Shown here one piece after another: positions 46,736 to 58,854 of a DNA stretch of 64,000 nt (positions are counted from its first letter, which is position 1; each line of letters begins with the position of its first letter). Origin of the DNA: Entonaema liquescens. Lineage: Eukaryota; Ascomycota; Sordariomycetes; Xylariales; Xylariaceae. Position numbers and translations under genes: made by a program. The DNA lies in NCBI GenBank assembly GCA_902805475.1, contig CADCSX010000008.1, positions 372,001-436,000 on the forward strand, written 5' to 3'. The notes beneath the pieces are model-generated. The model saw nothing but the letters and a program-made list of their open reading frames with translations. It was not told the origin of the DNA and made no database searches.

Positions 46736-47613
46736 TGTTTTTGTGAGGGTTATAGGAAGTATTGAGTTTCGGTGACGATGTACTTTAGGTTGAAACTAGG
46801 TGTTAAAGACTTATAACGAAGGTTTATTTACAATCTGATGATTGACCTGTCGGGCGATGATTGATAGGTATGTAACAAGTTGATGGTGAACATGATGAGT
46901 AAAATATTCAGACGTAATCAACAGTATATTTATACAGATAGCATTTCATATGTAAAAGACACCTATGGCGGCAAAGGAATTTCGAAATAATCATTGAGCC
47001 GATTTCATCATGAGATTTTGCGCTTTGCATCCTTGCGCAACGGCTGAGTAGCAAGGCAGACACACATCAGTCCAGCCGGCTCGGCGTCGACCAAGCCAGA
47101 AAACTCGGGTTTCCATCGGTGGTTCACAAATTCGGACACAGAGGATCGAAATGCGGATCAGGACTTGGCCGTCGGCGCAAAGTCTACCCAGCGGAAGATT
47201 ATTAATGCGCGCTTTCTTGTCGAGCTGAACCAACAGAGCTGAAACTATCGCGAAATCAATCCGTATTAAGAAGGCTTATTGCATTACTTTCCTCCGCGAG
47301 TTAATGCACAGCGTATTTTGTTCGACGATTGATAGGCTACCTAGTTAAAACGTAGGAGCACCACGGTTGCATCTACTTATTCCCTTGCTTCAAAATAGCC
47401 TCAATAATCTTGGTAGATGCGGCCGTATCAATGAACTCGACAATTCGCGATATCCTATCTCCGTCTTCCGTAAAATCCACGTACCAACAAATTTCCAAGG
47501 CTATTGGTTCTCGACCAACAATTTTGGTCCAATAAGCGATGATAAGATATGGTTAACCCTTTAAATCAGGTACGCAGCTTTCATGATACATTGATACATA
47601 AAATCTCACTTTC
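46736..47613. other. Intergenic, no gene seen
   Basis: 878 bp between the MDR gene and the GH43-like gene. Only short open frames. Confidence 0.45.
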
Positions 47614-48721
47614 CTATGCTGGATATGCCGCTGCCAAAGCATCATATTCCTTTTGTGTCAACGGCGTCACAGAGCCATGTTTCAAACCTTTAGGAAACCC
47701 AGACGTGCTCGACTTTTTCCAGTTCGCCGACTTGATATCAGAGGTTTCGTAGGGAATATACTGAGTGTAGTCATCGAGGAGTAGATGGTATACTCCGGGA
47801 GTTACGATATCGGCAAATGACGCAGGACCTTCAAGACCACTCTGTGAAGTAACAAGTCCCACTCGGGTCCAAGTACCGAAAAGGCCGTCGGACGTTATCT
47901 CTTGGTATACTTGACTGGTTGTCTCGTTCTTGAAGAATCGAGCGAAGGATCCTGGTGTTCCGAGATACTGGAATTCTTGATCAATCAAGGGAGTTCCGGC
48001 AGGAGCTAGGTAATCGCGTGGCTCGCTAAAAGTGGCGAAGTCCTTCGTGGTTGCGTACCGGATCTTGTCAAGTGTCGCCGATCCTGTATGCTTTGTATCC
48101 GATGAAGAGTAGTGTCGCGAGGCCCAGAATAGGTAGTACTGAGAAGTCGCGTCATCCCATACCGCTGATGGGGCCCAGACCATCCCCGCAGTGTCCTTTT
48201 CAACACTGAAGTGGACATGTTATTAAAAGACCCACGCCTCTGGTAGAAGAAAGTTATACATACGTTCGAAGTGTTGACTGAGACCAATCAACTAGGTTGG
48301 ATGACTTCCAAACGACAATTCCACGGCTCCCCTGTCTGGTAGCCTTGTCCCATGAAAACCCCGGGCTTTTACATCAAGGTCTACAAGTCATCTGGTTAGA
48401 AGAAGTCGTAAGTATTGATATATGGGACGACTTACCAGTAGCAAGTAGGTACCACTCAGACCTGGCAGAGTTGGTGGTGAGGTATATGTCTCGCACAGCT
48501 TTCGTCCCAACTGTCGAAGCCAGTACAGCGTTCCCCTTGTTCAAAAATTTGAAGCTCGACGCACTATTTCCATTTGAGAGATGAAATTGAACCTTTGGAT
48601 TGACATCGGAAAAAGTCGAGACAAGATAACCGACGTAGTTGGAAGCTTGCCGTGGTACTGTAGGACTAGCAACTATAGTACTGGCAAGAGCCGTTGCGAG
48701 AAAGGTGAAAAAGGTACGCAT
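47614..48721 (-). CDS. Secreted GH43-like glycosidase (arabinanase/levansucrase fold), frame interrupted
   Basis: Predicted extracellular five-bladed beta-propeller enzyme acting on arabinan or xylan side chains. Exons 48721..48436, 48380..48264 and 48205..47614, with introns of 55 and 58 nt. A signal peptide covers about residues 1-18 (ending VAS). The propeller follows: YLVSTFSD with an early Asp, RDIYLTTNSARSEWYLLAT, GIVVWKSSNLVDWSQ, GMVWAPSAVWDD, YYLFWASRHY, LIDQEFQYLGTPGSF and the terminal GFPKGLKHGSVTPLTQ. In exon 2 the frame reading DLDVKARGF must shift by one base to reach SWDKATRQGSRG. The junction is a G4T4 run (plus strand 48355-48362) one base short. Alternative splice sites do not rescue it. 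Either an assembly error or an inactivating mutation. Confidence 0.78.
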
Positions 48722-49229
48722 CGTGGCGATTGCTATATTCCTATCTAACACGTTGAGACTTACCAGTTCAAAGCTCTTCCTAATATGAATATGGAAGCCA
48801 ATATATAGACGACCTCAACCATTCGAGGACCGGATTTTCCTCTAATTATTCAATGGACGGAGAAATTAGAGCAGTCGCATAGCTAATAATATCTGCGTTG
48901 ATGTTACCATAAACCTGGCTTGACAGTCGTGTTCCTGGCTCCACCTCCATAAATCCGGTACGTAAAAACGGGGCATGCGGAGAACCCGGTCTTCCTCATA
49001 GGCGCTCCAATCCGATCGTGGGGTGTATCTTAATTGGGAAAGAAGCTCTGGTTGTTTCCATGTGAACTAGGAACCTAGAACTTCAACATTGGGTGGAGCT
49101 CTGAATACGGGGTAGAGATGATTCAACGATAAAGCCAGTTTATCTCTTACTAGTGATGAAGTTGCTCGTAAACTAAATAATAATTTTTAAAATGCTATGA
49201 ACTAGGAAACACTTGCACAAAGTAAAACT
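48722..49229. other. Intergenic, GH43 upstream region
   Basis: 508 bp between the GH43-like start and the 3' end of the second MFS gene. No gene; likely the GH43 promoter. Confidence 0.45.
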
Positions 49230-51149
49230 TCACTTTAATTCCGCATGGTCCTCGTATACTTTTCCTTCGAGCAATATCTCGTGGCCCGTTCCCTCATAGA
49301 CGAACATTGCGGACGCACACCCCAAAGCAGAGACAAATGCGACGGCCCACCAGCTCCAACCTACCATCCCCATTTCCAGGCCCGAGCCATACCACCATCC
49401 ACCTACGATTGGTCCGATCGTCCGGAAGCTCGCCGAAACACTCTGCCCGAGGCCATGGATGAGACCTAATACGCTCGGATGTGGACTACAATTGTTTAAC
49501 AGTATAATGCTGGCTGGTAGTGTGATTGTACGCGCAATAACTTGGAGGAGTTGAATGAGCGTCATATATATCCAGATTGCGGGGCCAGAGGTAGGTTCCG
49601 AAGACTTGGAGGATGACGGAATGACAGCGAGGTATGGCGTGAGAAAGTACGCGATAGGAAACAATGGCAAAAACCATCGGAAACCACGCAAGGTACCTAA
49701 CCGTGCGTGGACTGGAGGATACAGGAAAATCTGGAGAACTATGCCAAGAATCCCCAAGATGGATGTCGCAACGCCAACTGTTGATGCAGGCATACCTAGC
49801 CCACCTGTAAATACCCAAGGCAATGAACGAAAGTTGGTCTCATTTGGGGAGGGGCGGGGTGTCGAAAGGAAGAGAGTCCAGATGTTCGTGAATGCACCGA
49901 GCTGAAAGTCGTAGAATGCTTCCGTTATTAATGTGAAGACAACGTTTCGAGTCCATACGCGACGAAACGGTAGCGTTCTTCCGTTTTTCTTAGGCTTGCC
50001 TTTCTCGTATATCGTCGGTCCTTCGTTATCTTCCTTATAGCCAGCTAGACTATCTGGGGCATTCCAAGGCTGGAGTTGGAGATAGCCGCTCTCCCCGGGG
50101 TGTTGCGGAACATGAGGCTTTTTATACGGGAAGCAAGAAGTAAGCCGAGGTCTCTTTTCCCCTGTCTCTCGTTCGAAGTCTATAGGGCCCGTCAGTTAAA
50201 GAAAATAATAGGATATGTCGAGTAGTCTACCTCTTCAAGTGCAAAGAATGCTATCAGCCCCGTGATCGTTAATGCGACAGCGTTGAGTACGCTTGGTAGA
50301 GCATAAGGATACCCCTGGATCCAGCCGAAACTCCATATGGCACCTTCTTCGAAGAGACATGGGAGGGTTGCTGCAGGATCTGCTAAGAGGCCTCCCATTA
50401 CTAGAAGTGGTATTAGAATATAGTTAGCTCTTCAATAGCTATAAGGTTTGGATAGTTACTTACAAGGGCCTAGAATATTTGCCGCACTGAAGCTGATAGG
50501 CAGTATTAAAAAGGCTCGAGACTGATATTTCCTTTCTACGGTAATTTCAGCTATCATAGTTCGGCTATAAAACAGTTGATTAGTTAATAGACCACTACAA
50601 GCTCTAGTTTATGTTCTGTTCTACTCACATTACTCCCACAGTGCCATTGATACCGCCCCCAGCAGCACGCCAGAATACGGCCCAGGAGAGGCTAGTTGCG
50701 AATCCGTAACCTAGACATGATACTGCTGTTCCGAAGAGTCCAATAAGGAGAACGCGCTTTCGTCCGCACCAACTAGCATCCGCAGCTTTACCCCAAAGAA
50801 ATGCGGTGAGAACCTGTGCTCCAGTGAAGGCGCCCTGTAGGATACCGGACTGGTTTGATATCTCGGAGTCGGAGAGCGTGTTGTCGAGGGCTTTTAGTTG
50901 GAAGAAGACATAAGCCTGTAAGGATGCGACTTGTAGGAAGTCAACCAGGCGACATAGAAAGAGGATTGCTAGCTGGTCTTTGCGAGGGAGGGATATCCAG
51001 GTCGTGTCCGCAGACGTCTTTTCGGCATACTGCGATTCTATGTTGTCTGTAGTATGCTTATCATTAAGCTTATTAAAGGTAGACATTTCGTCTGAGCTTC
51101 TATGTTTAGCGAATGCTGAAGCCATGGATGCCATCGTAGCATGTTGCAT
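49230..51149 (-). CDS. MFS transporter (YCR023C/zinc-induced-facilitator-like group)
   Basis: Multi-helix membrane transporter; substrate unknown. Exons 51149..50629, 50564..50464, 50400..50231 and a long last exon to 49230. A cytosolic Ser/Lys-rich N-terminus leads to the first helix after PRKDQLAILFLCRLVDF. MFS motif A, WGKAADASWCGRKR, follows helix 2, and motif C-like SCLGYGFATS and RAAGGGINGTVG lie after it. A large central loop (residues about 270-350) is followed by helices including ITEAFYDFQLGAF and LIHGLGQSVSASFRTIGPIVGG. The last intron is unclear: the obvious acceptor CTATAG (50180) leaves the frame one base off, whereas a weak GAG acceptor (exon from 50165) joins in frame to give about 575 aa. 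A missing T in the TT after that acceptor is the other explanation. Confidence 0.8.
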
Positions 51150-52004
51150 TGGAATAGACTAGCCGAAAGTCGCGGCTAGGACATTAATAAGGTTGAAGTA
51201 TAGAGTTGAAGAGTTGCAACGTAAAGTTCGAACATCTAGAGAACTATAATAAAACTCATAGATACATCATAGATCTGATTACATCCGGCATGAAACGGAA
51301 ATCTGGAACATTTCATACTATTAATTGATGCTAAATGAAATGAGATGAATGTCGAGAATCACTATCCGCAAGTTATTGAATGCAGTAGGTACCTACTTAT
51401 GAAGTTATCTGCATCATCGAAACCAAATAACTATCCAGCAACAACTATACGTACGCGCAATAGTTTCTGGTTTAAAATAGCAATTGTAGCTAACCGATCA
51501 AGCGTGGATAACAGCACAAACCTGTATGAAGCGATAGATGTGCCGGGATTCTTAGGGTAAAAAAGGGGGTCGTGGAGCCAGCGCTTAGAGTGGAAAATGA
51601 TCTTACGGGCCGCGTGTCAACGTAATGCTAGATCGTACAGTGGATACAACCTCTCACGACCACCTCGTTGTTGGCCACCCCAGCCCGAGGCTCATGCTGT
51701 TTGTCGTCAGCAGTGTTTCGAAACATAATTAACGATTATCCAAGTAAAGATTTTATTAGCGGACCCCTAATATGTCTTGTGCGTAGCTGGGCTAGATCTA
51801 AGTGGAATCGTCCAGTATACGTATAATGGTACGAATTTTTATCATAATATGAATGAGGTTTTACGATGAGTTCACGGCATACTCATTATGTGGGATGCTC
51901 CCCACAATCTTGAGATACTCGTCGTTTATTTTCCTCGCTATTCTAATGTTATGAACCTGGATATCGACACCTAAGACCCTGTAACTCGACATCAACTCAA
52001 CATT
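51150..52004. other. Intergenic between divergent genes
   Basis: 855 bp shared upstream region of the MFS and arylsulfotransferase genes. It contains a GTAGGTACCTAC palindrome near 51386. No gene seen. Confidence 0.5.
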
Positions 52005-53833
52005 ATGATGCGGTTATCGTGGATTTCCTTTCTTGTCATTGGCGGTGCCAAGGGGATACCATCGAAACCCTCAGATGGTTCATACGACTTTGGATACGAG
52101 CGCAATGCTTACGGCCCTCATCCATTAACTGTGTTTAAATCTGCCGCGCAGCTAGAAGTACCAAAGCTTGATGTGTTACAATCGAGTACAGGATGCGACT
52201 CATCTCTATACACTTTCTTTACTCCCCGAGGCGGTGCTACCCATGAACCTCAAGCGACTATTCTCGACAGCAATGGAGACTTAATATGGACATCCGGTTG
52301 GAATAAACAACAGTTATATAACTTAATGGTGCAAGAGTATAAAGGAGAGAAGTACCTAACCTTCTGGGCTGGGAATGATGCCGTTGGCGGACATGGTGCT
52401 GGTACTATAATAATGGTATGACACCAATCAAGTATATCCAACCTTTACGCACTATATTTGCTAACGGGAAGTAGTTGGATAAGACGTATTCCCTATTTAA
52501 AGAAGTTCGGGCTGCCTACGGGCTTGACGCAGACTTGCATGACTTTCGAATCACTCCATCTGGAACTGCCCTAGTTACAGTATACCACGTAGTCCACCGA
52601 GACTTGAGCGAAGTTGGAAAGAACCATATTGGACCGGTGTGGGATTGCGTGATCCAAGAAATCGACCTTGAGACGGGCCTAGCCGTGTTTCAATGGCACG
52701 CTTTAGACCATTGGAACTTGGCCGACAGTTACAGGGAAATCGGCGGCGACGGAGAGGGCGACCGCGCGTACGACTATTTTCATATGAACAGTATCGACAA
52801 AGACGCGAGAGGCAATTACCTTACGTCGAGCCGCTACATGCACAGCTTGACATATATCAATGGTACTACCGGCGAAGTTATCTGGATCCTTGGCGGCAAG
52901 AGGAACATGTTCGAAGACCTTTCAAATGGAACCGCGACGAATTTTGCTTACCAGCACGACGCGCGATGGTCAGGGAAAGACATCATCACCATCTTCGACA
53001 ACGGCGTCGACGACGTCCATCGCGACATAGCGAGCACGCGAGGCCTGAAGCTTAAAATTGACGAAAAAGCCATGACTGTGGCCGTTGTCACGGAGTACTT
53101 CAACCCGCACAAGATCCACGGGATATCTCAGGGGTCGTTCCAACCCCTCCCCAACGGCAACGTGCTTCTCGGATACGGCAATTCCGCGGCATTCACAGAG
53201 TTTGCCAGCAACGGCGACGTCCTCTGCGACACGCACTTCGGGCCCGAGAGCCGCTTCGGCACGGCGGAAGTCCAGTCTTACCGAGTGTACAAGTACGAAT
53301 GGCACGGAATGCCGAAGACGAGCCCCGCCGCGGCGATCCGGCGGAACAGCAAAAGGAACTTGAGCTTCTACGTCAGCTGGAACGGAGCGACCGAGGTGTC
53401 TAGGTGGATTCTTCAGGGGTCGCAGGATCTCAACGCTACTGACGAGGACTGGAAAGAGCTAAACCGCACGGAACGTCTGGGGTTCGAAACGGAGTTTCAA
53501 GTACTTGATACGTATCCGCGGTATTTGAGAGCGGCCGCTGTGCATAAAGAGGGATATATGTTAGGCGTTAGTGAGGGGACTGATGTGGAAGAGATGAAGG
53601 AGCAGGTAAGAGTTGAAATGATTATACCCTCGAATGCGCACGTCCAATTCGCTAACATATTCCAGCTTAAGCCTACAAGTGCTCTGAGTTACATGGACGG
53701 TGAAGATCTGTCTACTCAGCTTGTCATCATAGCGGGTTGTGCTCTCGTTGTAGGCATTCTCTTGCGGATAGGGGCTGTGGCATGGAACAACAGGCCGACA
53801 GTATATTGGCGATTGCCAACTGTACCAAACTAG
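52005..53833 (+). CDS. Arylsulfotransferase (ASST)-domain protein, secretory with C-terminal membrane anchor
   Basis: Fungal ASST-fold (beta-propeller) protein. Bacterial relatives move sulfate between phenols, but activity in fungal members is not established. Exons 52005..52415, 52475..53605 and 53666..53833 give 569 aa. A signal peptide covers about residues 1-18. Landmarks are SLYTFFTPRGG, EPQATILDSNGDLIWTSGW, DLHDFRITPSGTALVTVYH, the segment DYFHMNSIDKDARGNYLTSSR, the helix-blade WILGG, FAYQHDARW and the late HGISQGSFQPLPNGNVLLGYG. Several N-glycosylation sites fit secretion. A final hydrophobic helix (LVIIAGCALVVGILL) anchors the protein near the C-terminus. The 60-nt last intron has GTAAGA/CCAG ends but is a multiple of three and stop-free, so a retained form would add 20 residues. 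Confidence 0.86.
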
Positions 53834-55525
53834 AATTTACTTTGTATATCCGATACCAATTCATAGCAGTTTATTATTTTTACGATATCCCCTATTTTGG
53901 GAATTCTATATTTGTGCTTAAATTTCGTGAAGCTATATAAGATGGCAAAGCCTCATAATTTATGACTTGCTATAACGCACTTAGACCTTCGCTATCTATA
54001 TCTGACTGATTGTGACCGTCCGCGAATAAGTTGCTAAAGGCTCCAGACGCGACGTCAAAGTGCATGATGTGTAGATACCTAGGTAGGTAAGCGGAGGGTA
54101 AGTACTGAGTATCTCAGCTCAAAATAGTGAGAATTCCGATATAGTATACACAAAAGCACAATTTGAATATAATCTTCATCAAGGTCTCATCAGTACCGAT
54201 CCTCGTTGCAGTTACATGTCGATGGGGTAAGTAAGAAGAAGTGGTTGTACGGTAGCTAAGGTCAGGGGTAACACCCCTGTCATATTCCTACGTATTGATG
54301 GACATGAAGCATCGCCACAAATCTGTCTGTCGTCTATCTTAACACTAGCTAGGATAGACACTTGTGAACAAAAGACCCATTTGAGTCTTACGAATTGTCA
54401 CATATTGATGTTGCAATAGTTAGTATCAATGTTGTAATTGATATTATATTATTGCAACTATTCTCCAGATAGTAACTCCTTGTAAAACATGTTTTGGAAA
54501 AAGTACGCGTCAGCTAATGGATCTACTGGGAAATCTCTGAATCTTGTTGGACTACAAATTCTGCACTGCGATAAGGCGCCGGTCCCTGGTGTCATGATCA
54601 ACCAATTCATAACATTAGTTGAGCTTCTTAGGGGGTTAGAATTTTTATTACAGGATTTCCGAGTCGCAATGTAAAGTTTCAAAGACTAATGGCGCTAAAT
54701 TCAACCACGTCGTAAAGACTTCGCCAATTATCCAGCTTTAATAGAAGCGGATTTAACCTGACTTTATCGAAATTACGTGTCTTTTATGTTTAGCGAAATT
54801 CGGAATATAGAAACACCCTCAAACCCGACATATGGATAAATGTGATTTTTTTAAATGGTTATTCGTCATCACTCCGTAGAATATAAAATCCTTGAATTTG
54901 CCGCGTAATAGTGTTTTAAGTGGAGTTTCGAACTTGACGAAGACTAGCGTGACTCGTGGAAGGGATAGGAAACTGTCTATCTCGTCAAGCTGTGGTTCTT
55001 CATGGATAAGGCTGGTGTTATGAATGTTGAACATGAGCATCGAGCCGGCCCGACGAATTCGCATGTATCGAGGCCTTGCAGTTTCGCCGTGGGTGGATAG
55101 GGTCGAGAATGCTATGCATACGTAGTTCCTTGTCCGGTCGTCTATTCTGTGAGAGCGATGGATACAGATTGGACAGCTAAACTGGGCCACATTTGTAGTG
55201 TACTCGTAGTTCTCTACACATGGACGGATTAGTTAATGTTAGGCTCTTCAGAGCTGAGGCTGGATGGGGACATGGTTCTATTTTAAGGGGCATGTCGATG
55301 AAAAGGGGGGAGAGATATACCTAACTATGGCTTGAGGTTGTATTTGTTATAATATGAGACTCTTAAATCGCCCTTTATCATACGGATCCTACGATTGAAA
55401 TAATCTTACCGATATCCTAACTTATAACGTTTGACTCTTCGAACTATCACGGCTAACTCCTACTTGACGATTAACCAATATTTAGGTTCATCACAGCCTA
55501 CCAATCCACGATCAACTTTACGATA
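53834..55525. other. Intergenic with one doubtful minus-strand coding fragment
   Basis: 1.7-kb spacer. The only candidate is the fragment at 54819-55220, listed separately. The rest is AT-rich with a TACCTAGGTAGGTA word near 54075. Confidence 0.45.
54819..55220 (-). pseudogene. Possible remnant of an unknown protein-coding gene
   Basis: A minus-strand frame of about 130 codons without an ATG at its start. It reads ENYEYTTNVAQFSCPICIH, then RNYVCIAFSTLSTHGE, a basic RYMRIRRAG part and a hydrophobic-alternating end (VTLVFVKFETPLKTLL). The composition is more protein-like than neighbouring frames. Just upstream an ATG frame reads MSPSSLSSEEP and then hits a stop, with no usable GT donor to link the two. 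I do not recognise the family. It may be a broken gene or chance. Confidence 0.3.
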
Positions 55526-56432
55526 ATGGCATACGCAGACAAATATACGTCAAAGCCTCTTACAGATATCTTTACTAGTGACACAGATATCGATCGGCGA
55601 CAATGTACTCGGACTGTTCCAATGAAGGTCCTTATACTTGGATGCGGGCGAACAGGAACTACATGTGAATCTACCCAAATCCTCACGTTGGGCTAAAGTT
55701 GCTGACTATGAAGTAGCTATGAGAGCCGCAATGAAACAACTCGGATATGTCGATACCTACCACATGATGAACTGCTCCATTGAAAACCCCCCTGATGCGC
55801 TCCTCTGGATGGACGCGCTACGGGCCAAATACGACGGCATCGGAGAGCCATTCACCAGAAAAGACTGGGACAAGCTTCTCGGTAACGCGCAAGCAGTATG
55901 CGACTGGCCCGCCTGCGCATTCGCGAAAGAACTCATCGAAGCGTACCCGGAAGCGAAGGTTATACTTACCGGCCGCGACGTCGACTCCTGGCACACATCG
56001 ACAATGCGAACGGTATACTGGCGCGTGACAGACCCCGAGCTCCGCATCTTATCCTATTTTAGCTGGGCTGCGGGTATGTACTATCCGATGCTGAAGAAGT
56101 TCTTCGATACGTTTTTCGAGGGCGACTTCCCTGGAAAAGGGAAGACGATTTTCACACGTCATTATGAAGAGGTCAAAGCTATGGTTCCCAAGGAGAAACT
56201 ACTCGAGTATAGGGTTACTGACGGTTGGGGGCCGCTATGCAAGTTCCTGGGCGAATCTATGCCGACGGACTGCCCCTTTCCAAATGTGAACGACAATAAG
56301 AATTTTGTCTCTCGATCTCGCCGGAGGAACAGGTGTCAGATGCTTAACGTTGCGGCTCAGGCTGTGGAGATATTGTTCATGGTTGGATTAATTCTATACT
56401 TGATATTCCGAATCCAGTGGAACATGTTTTAA
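55526..56432 (+). CDS. P-loop sulfotransferase-like protein (Sulfotransfer_4 type) with C-terminal membrane helix
   Basis: A family common in fungi and often labelled NAD-dependent epimerase by transfer of old names; the fold is that of PAPS-dependent sulfotransferases, but activity is unproven. Two exons, 55526..55664 and 55717..56432 (52-nt intron, GTGAAT..GTAG), give 284 aa. The phosphate-binding loop L-G-C-G-R-T-G-T-T-S lies at 38-47 and straddles the splice junction. It is followed by RAAMKQLGYVDTYHMM, the KDWDKLLG region, PACAFAKELIEAYPEAKVILTGR (strand with the PAPS-binding Arg) and RHYEEVKAMVP. A hydrophobic helix near residues 260-280 may anchor the protein. An internal ATG at 55622 is an alternative start 32 codons in, right before the P-loop strand. 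It stands near the ASST-domain gene on the same strand. Confidence 0.83.
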
Positions 56433-56703
56433 GTTCGTTTTTTTTTTTTATATTTTCTTTTCGCAAACGTTCCAATATTCGGAATTGGCTGATGGTGTTT
56501 TCAGTGTTGATCTTATATTGGAAGACGGCGGGGGGATCTTTATTTCGGCTTTTAAACAGTCACACAAGCCAGAAATTGGGAAAATTGAAAGCCCGATCTG
56601 CATCTTTTCCCTTGCCTCTACCTACTTGCCTATCCTTACCTCTGTATTTAATTCCTACTAAAGCCTGAACTCCATTCCTATATTATTTACGATTGTTTCG
56701 GTC

Positions 56704-57894
56704 ATGGCGCAAAGCGTAACAGCCGATCTGCCCATCCTAATTATCGGCGCCGGTGTTGCCGGTCTTACGTTAGCCCAAGGTCTGCGTCTCCGTTCAATCC
56801 CATTCCTCCTCTTTGAGCGCCATTCTTTGTCACGCAGCTCGCAGGGTCACCGTTTTCGCATCTCACAAGATGGTCAAACGGCCCTCAATAGTGTTCTGTC
56901 TCCTGAACTCCAAGACCTGTTTAGGAACACTGCTGCTGAGAGATATCGCTTTGAGCCGCGATATATCGATGCCAGGAAGCTCGACTTCCCTAGTCCAACA
57001 CCTATCGCTGAGGAGGCAATGCCCATCGACAGAACATGGGTTCGTATGCTTCTGACACTAGGCATTCAGGACTCGATCGAGTACGAAAAGGAGTTCAAAT
57101 CTTATGAGATTATTGGTGATTCTGTCCAAGCCGAGTTCATGGATGGTTCGACCGTGCGCGGACAGCTCCTGGTTGGTGCAGATGGCATCAAAAGCCGTGT
57201 GCGTAAACAACTTCAGCCAGATCGCAAGCTGCTCGATCTGGAACGCTGGGTTATGTGGGGTCGAACACCATTAACCGAGGAGTTGAAGCAAAACATACCG
57301 CAAGATTTGCTGAGTTGGTGTATGTACCAGGATCGGGAGGCTAATGTCCAAGCGATTGTCGAGCCGATGATATGGTCAAAAAGCGTACGGCAAGAGTCGA
57401 GAAGTATGTTGCCTGACTTTCCTGACTACGTATACTGGGTTGTTTGTACGGCATCTTTCCAATACTCAGAATCGTTGCCGAGAACATTGCAGGAGAAGAA
57501 GCTGTTTCTAGATCGAGCGACTGAAACTTGGCATCCCGCTCTAAAACATTTGCTTGATGAAGCTGTACATGATCTGTCTGCTTGCGTGCCCGTCTTATCA
57601 AGTAAGCCAAATGTTGAACTTCGCTCGACCGATCATACATGGCGAGTTACGCTCGTTGGTGATGCAGCACACCCAATGAGTCCTATGGGTGGTGCTGGTG
57701 GAGATACAGCCGTTCGGAACGCAGTGGATCTGTCACAAAAGATTTCTCAAGAACCCGTTACGAAAAGCAGCATGGCAGAGTTCGAGTCGAGGATGGAAGA
57801 AAGAGCAAAGGGGATGATTGAGCATTCTTTCAGGGGCGGGCAGAAATTCTGGCACGGGAAAGAATGGACCAAATATGGTGAAGCCAGTGTTTGA
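56704..57894 (+). CDS. FAD-dependent monooxygenase (salicylate hydroxylase-like)
   Basis: Class A flavoprotein monooxygenase that hydroxylates aromatic or polyketide-type substrates with NAD(P)H; the actual substrate is unknown. Single exon of 396 aa. The FAD dinucleotide motif I-I-G-A-G-V-A-G is at 13-20, followed by an alpha helix and the FERHS strand end with acid at the ribose position. The middle GADGIKSRVRK is the DG motif. The second FAD motif LVGDAAHPMSPMGGAGG is the GD box near residue 320. No membrane segment. It starts with GTCATGG. It lies upstream of a SnoaL/NTF2-like gene on the same strand, a pairing common in fungal tailoring sets. Confidence 0.9.
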   Translation: MAQSVTADLPILIIGAGVAGLTLAQGLRLRSIPFLLFERHSLSRSSQGHRFRISQDGQTALNSVLSPELQDLFRNTAAERYRFEPRYIDARKLDFPSPTPIAEEAMPIDRTWVRMLLTLGIQDSIEYEKEFKSYEIIGDSVQAEFMDGSTVRGQLLVGADGIKSRVRKQLQPDRKLLDLERWVMWGRTPLTEELKQNIPQDLLSWCMYQDREANVQAIVEPMIWSKSVRQESRSMLPDFPDYVYWVVCTASFQYSESLPRTLQEKKLFLDRATETWHPALKHLLDEAVHDLSACVPVLSSKPNVELRSTDHTWRVTLVGDAAHPMSPMGGAGGDTAVRNAVDLSQKISQEPVTKSSMAEFESRMEERAKGMIEHSFRGGQKFWHGKEWTKYGEASV

Positions 57895-58386
57895 ACGCCT
57901 ACTACATGGACAGAACATAAAACTTTGCTATAATTCTTTTGTCTTGAGATGTTTCCAAGCTCCTTAAAGATTAGGTGCTTATGTACGTAAAAAGGGTTCT
58001 GTTCTATCCACATATTGATGAGATTATAGCGAATATCTACGAGACATGATATCAAGCTATGGTGTTTATAATTCGTATTGTTCTTCTTACCTTTGGTCGA
58101 TATTGAGGGGCCCGACTGTCGAATCTACGAGTGATAACTGTTAAATCCATATTCAGATAAGCCTGTCCATGAAGCATACTGTGGTTGGACTTCGCCGCAC
58201 TGCTAGTGCGACCTAGCTCAAACAAGGGAAGCTTCTAGACAACCAATGGGGTGATGATGCACAGATGTAAGGGATCATGTTCCTCACGAAAATATGTTGC
58301 TAAACTTTCACCTCATCTACGTTTCATCCAAAGTTTCATTATCCCACCAAAAAAAAGTGTCGTATTTCACGTCCATATAGTCCGCC
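57895..58386. other. Intergenic spacer
   Basis: 492 bp between the monooxygenase and the SnoaL-like gene. No open frame of note; probably the promoter of the downstream gene. Confidence 0.45.
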
Positions 58387-58854
58387 ATGTCTGAATATAC
58401 GTCCACGCGCGAAGGCTTCTTCCGCGCCATGGAATGGAGCCTAACGGGTCGACCCGAGGATGCTATAGAATATGTCGAAGCCACCGCCGTACCCACTTTC
58501 TACCACGTCTTAAATGGTCGGCGTACGCCCTACGATGAGTATGTTAAGGGTATTTCCGAGTGGCGGCGCAAGGTCAGTGGTTATAAACCGGTGTTGTAAG
58601 TCCCTCTCGCATCCATGGGGTAGATACACCGAGTAGAAACTACGTGCTAATATGAGGTGTCCGTTATGACTTGAAGACAAGAATTTCTCCGCGACGGTGA
58701 TCAGCTAGCTGCGCGCATGACTGGCACGATTAATTTAGATGGCGAGGAAACCGAATGGGAGAGCTTCATGTTTGGAAAGGTGGATGCGGAAAGTGGGAAA
58801 CTGGAATGGCTCATTGAACGGGCGCATTGGGCTCCAGTAGGTCAAGCAGCTTAA
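58387..58854 (+). CDS. SnoaL/NTF2-like small protein
   Basis: 128 aa from exons 58387..58595 and 58677..58854 with an 81-nt intron (GTAAGT..GAAG). The acceptor was chosen because it alone gives QEFLRDGDQLAARMTG across the junction. The layout fits a cone-shaped NTF2-like fold: N-terminal helices (REGFFRAMEW), the FYHVLNGRRTPYDEYVKGISEW segment and a beta sheet (AARMTGTINLDG, WESFMFGKVD). Members include polyketide cyclases, isomerases and many uncharacterised proteins. It sits just downstream of a flavin monooxygenase on the same strand and convergent to the M64 gene. Enzyme activity not assigned. Confidence 0.72.
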
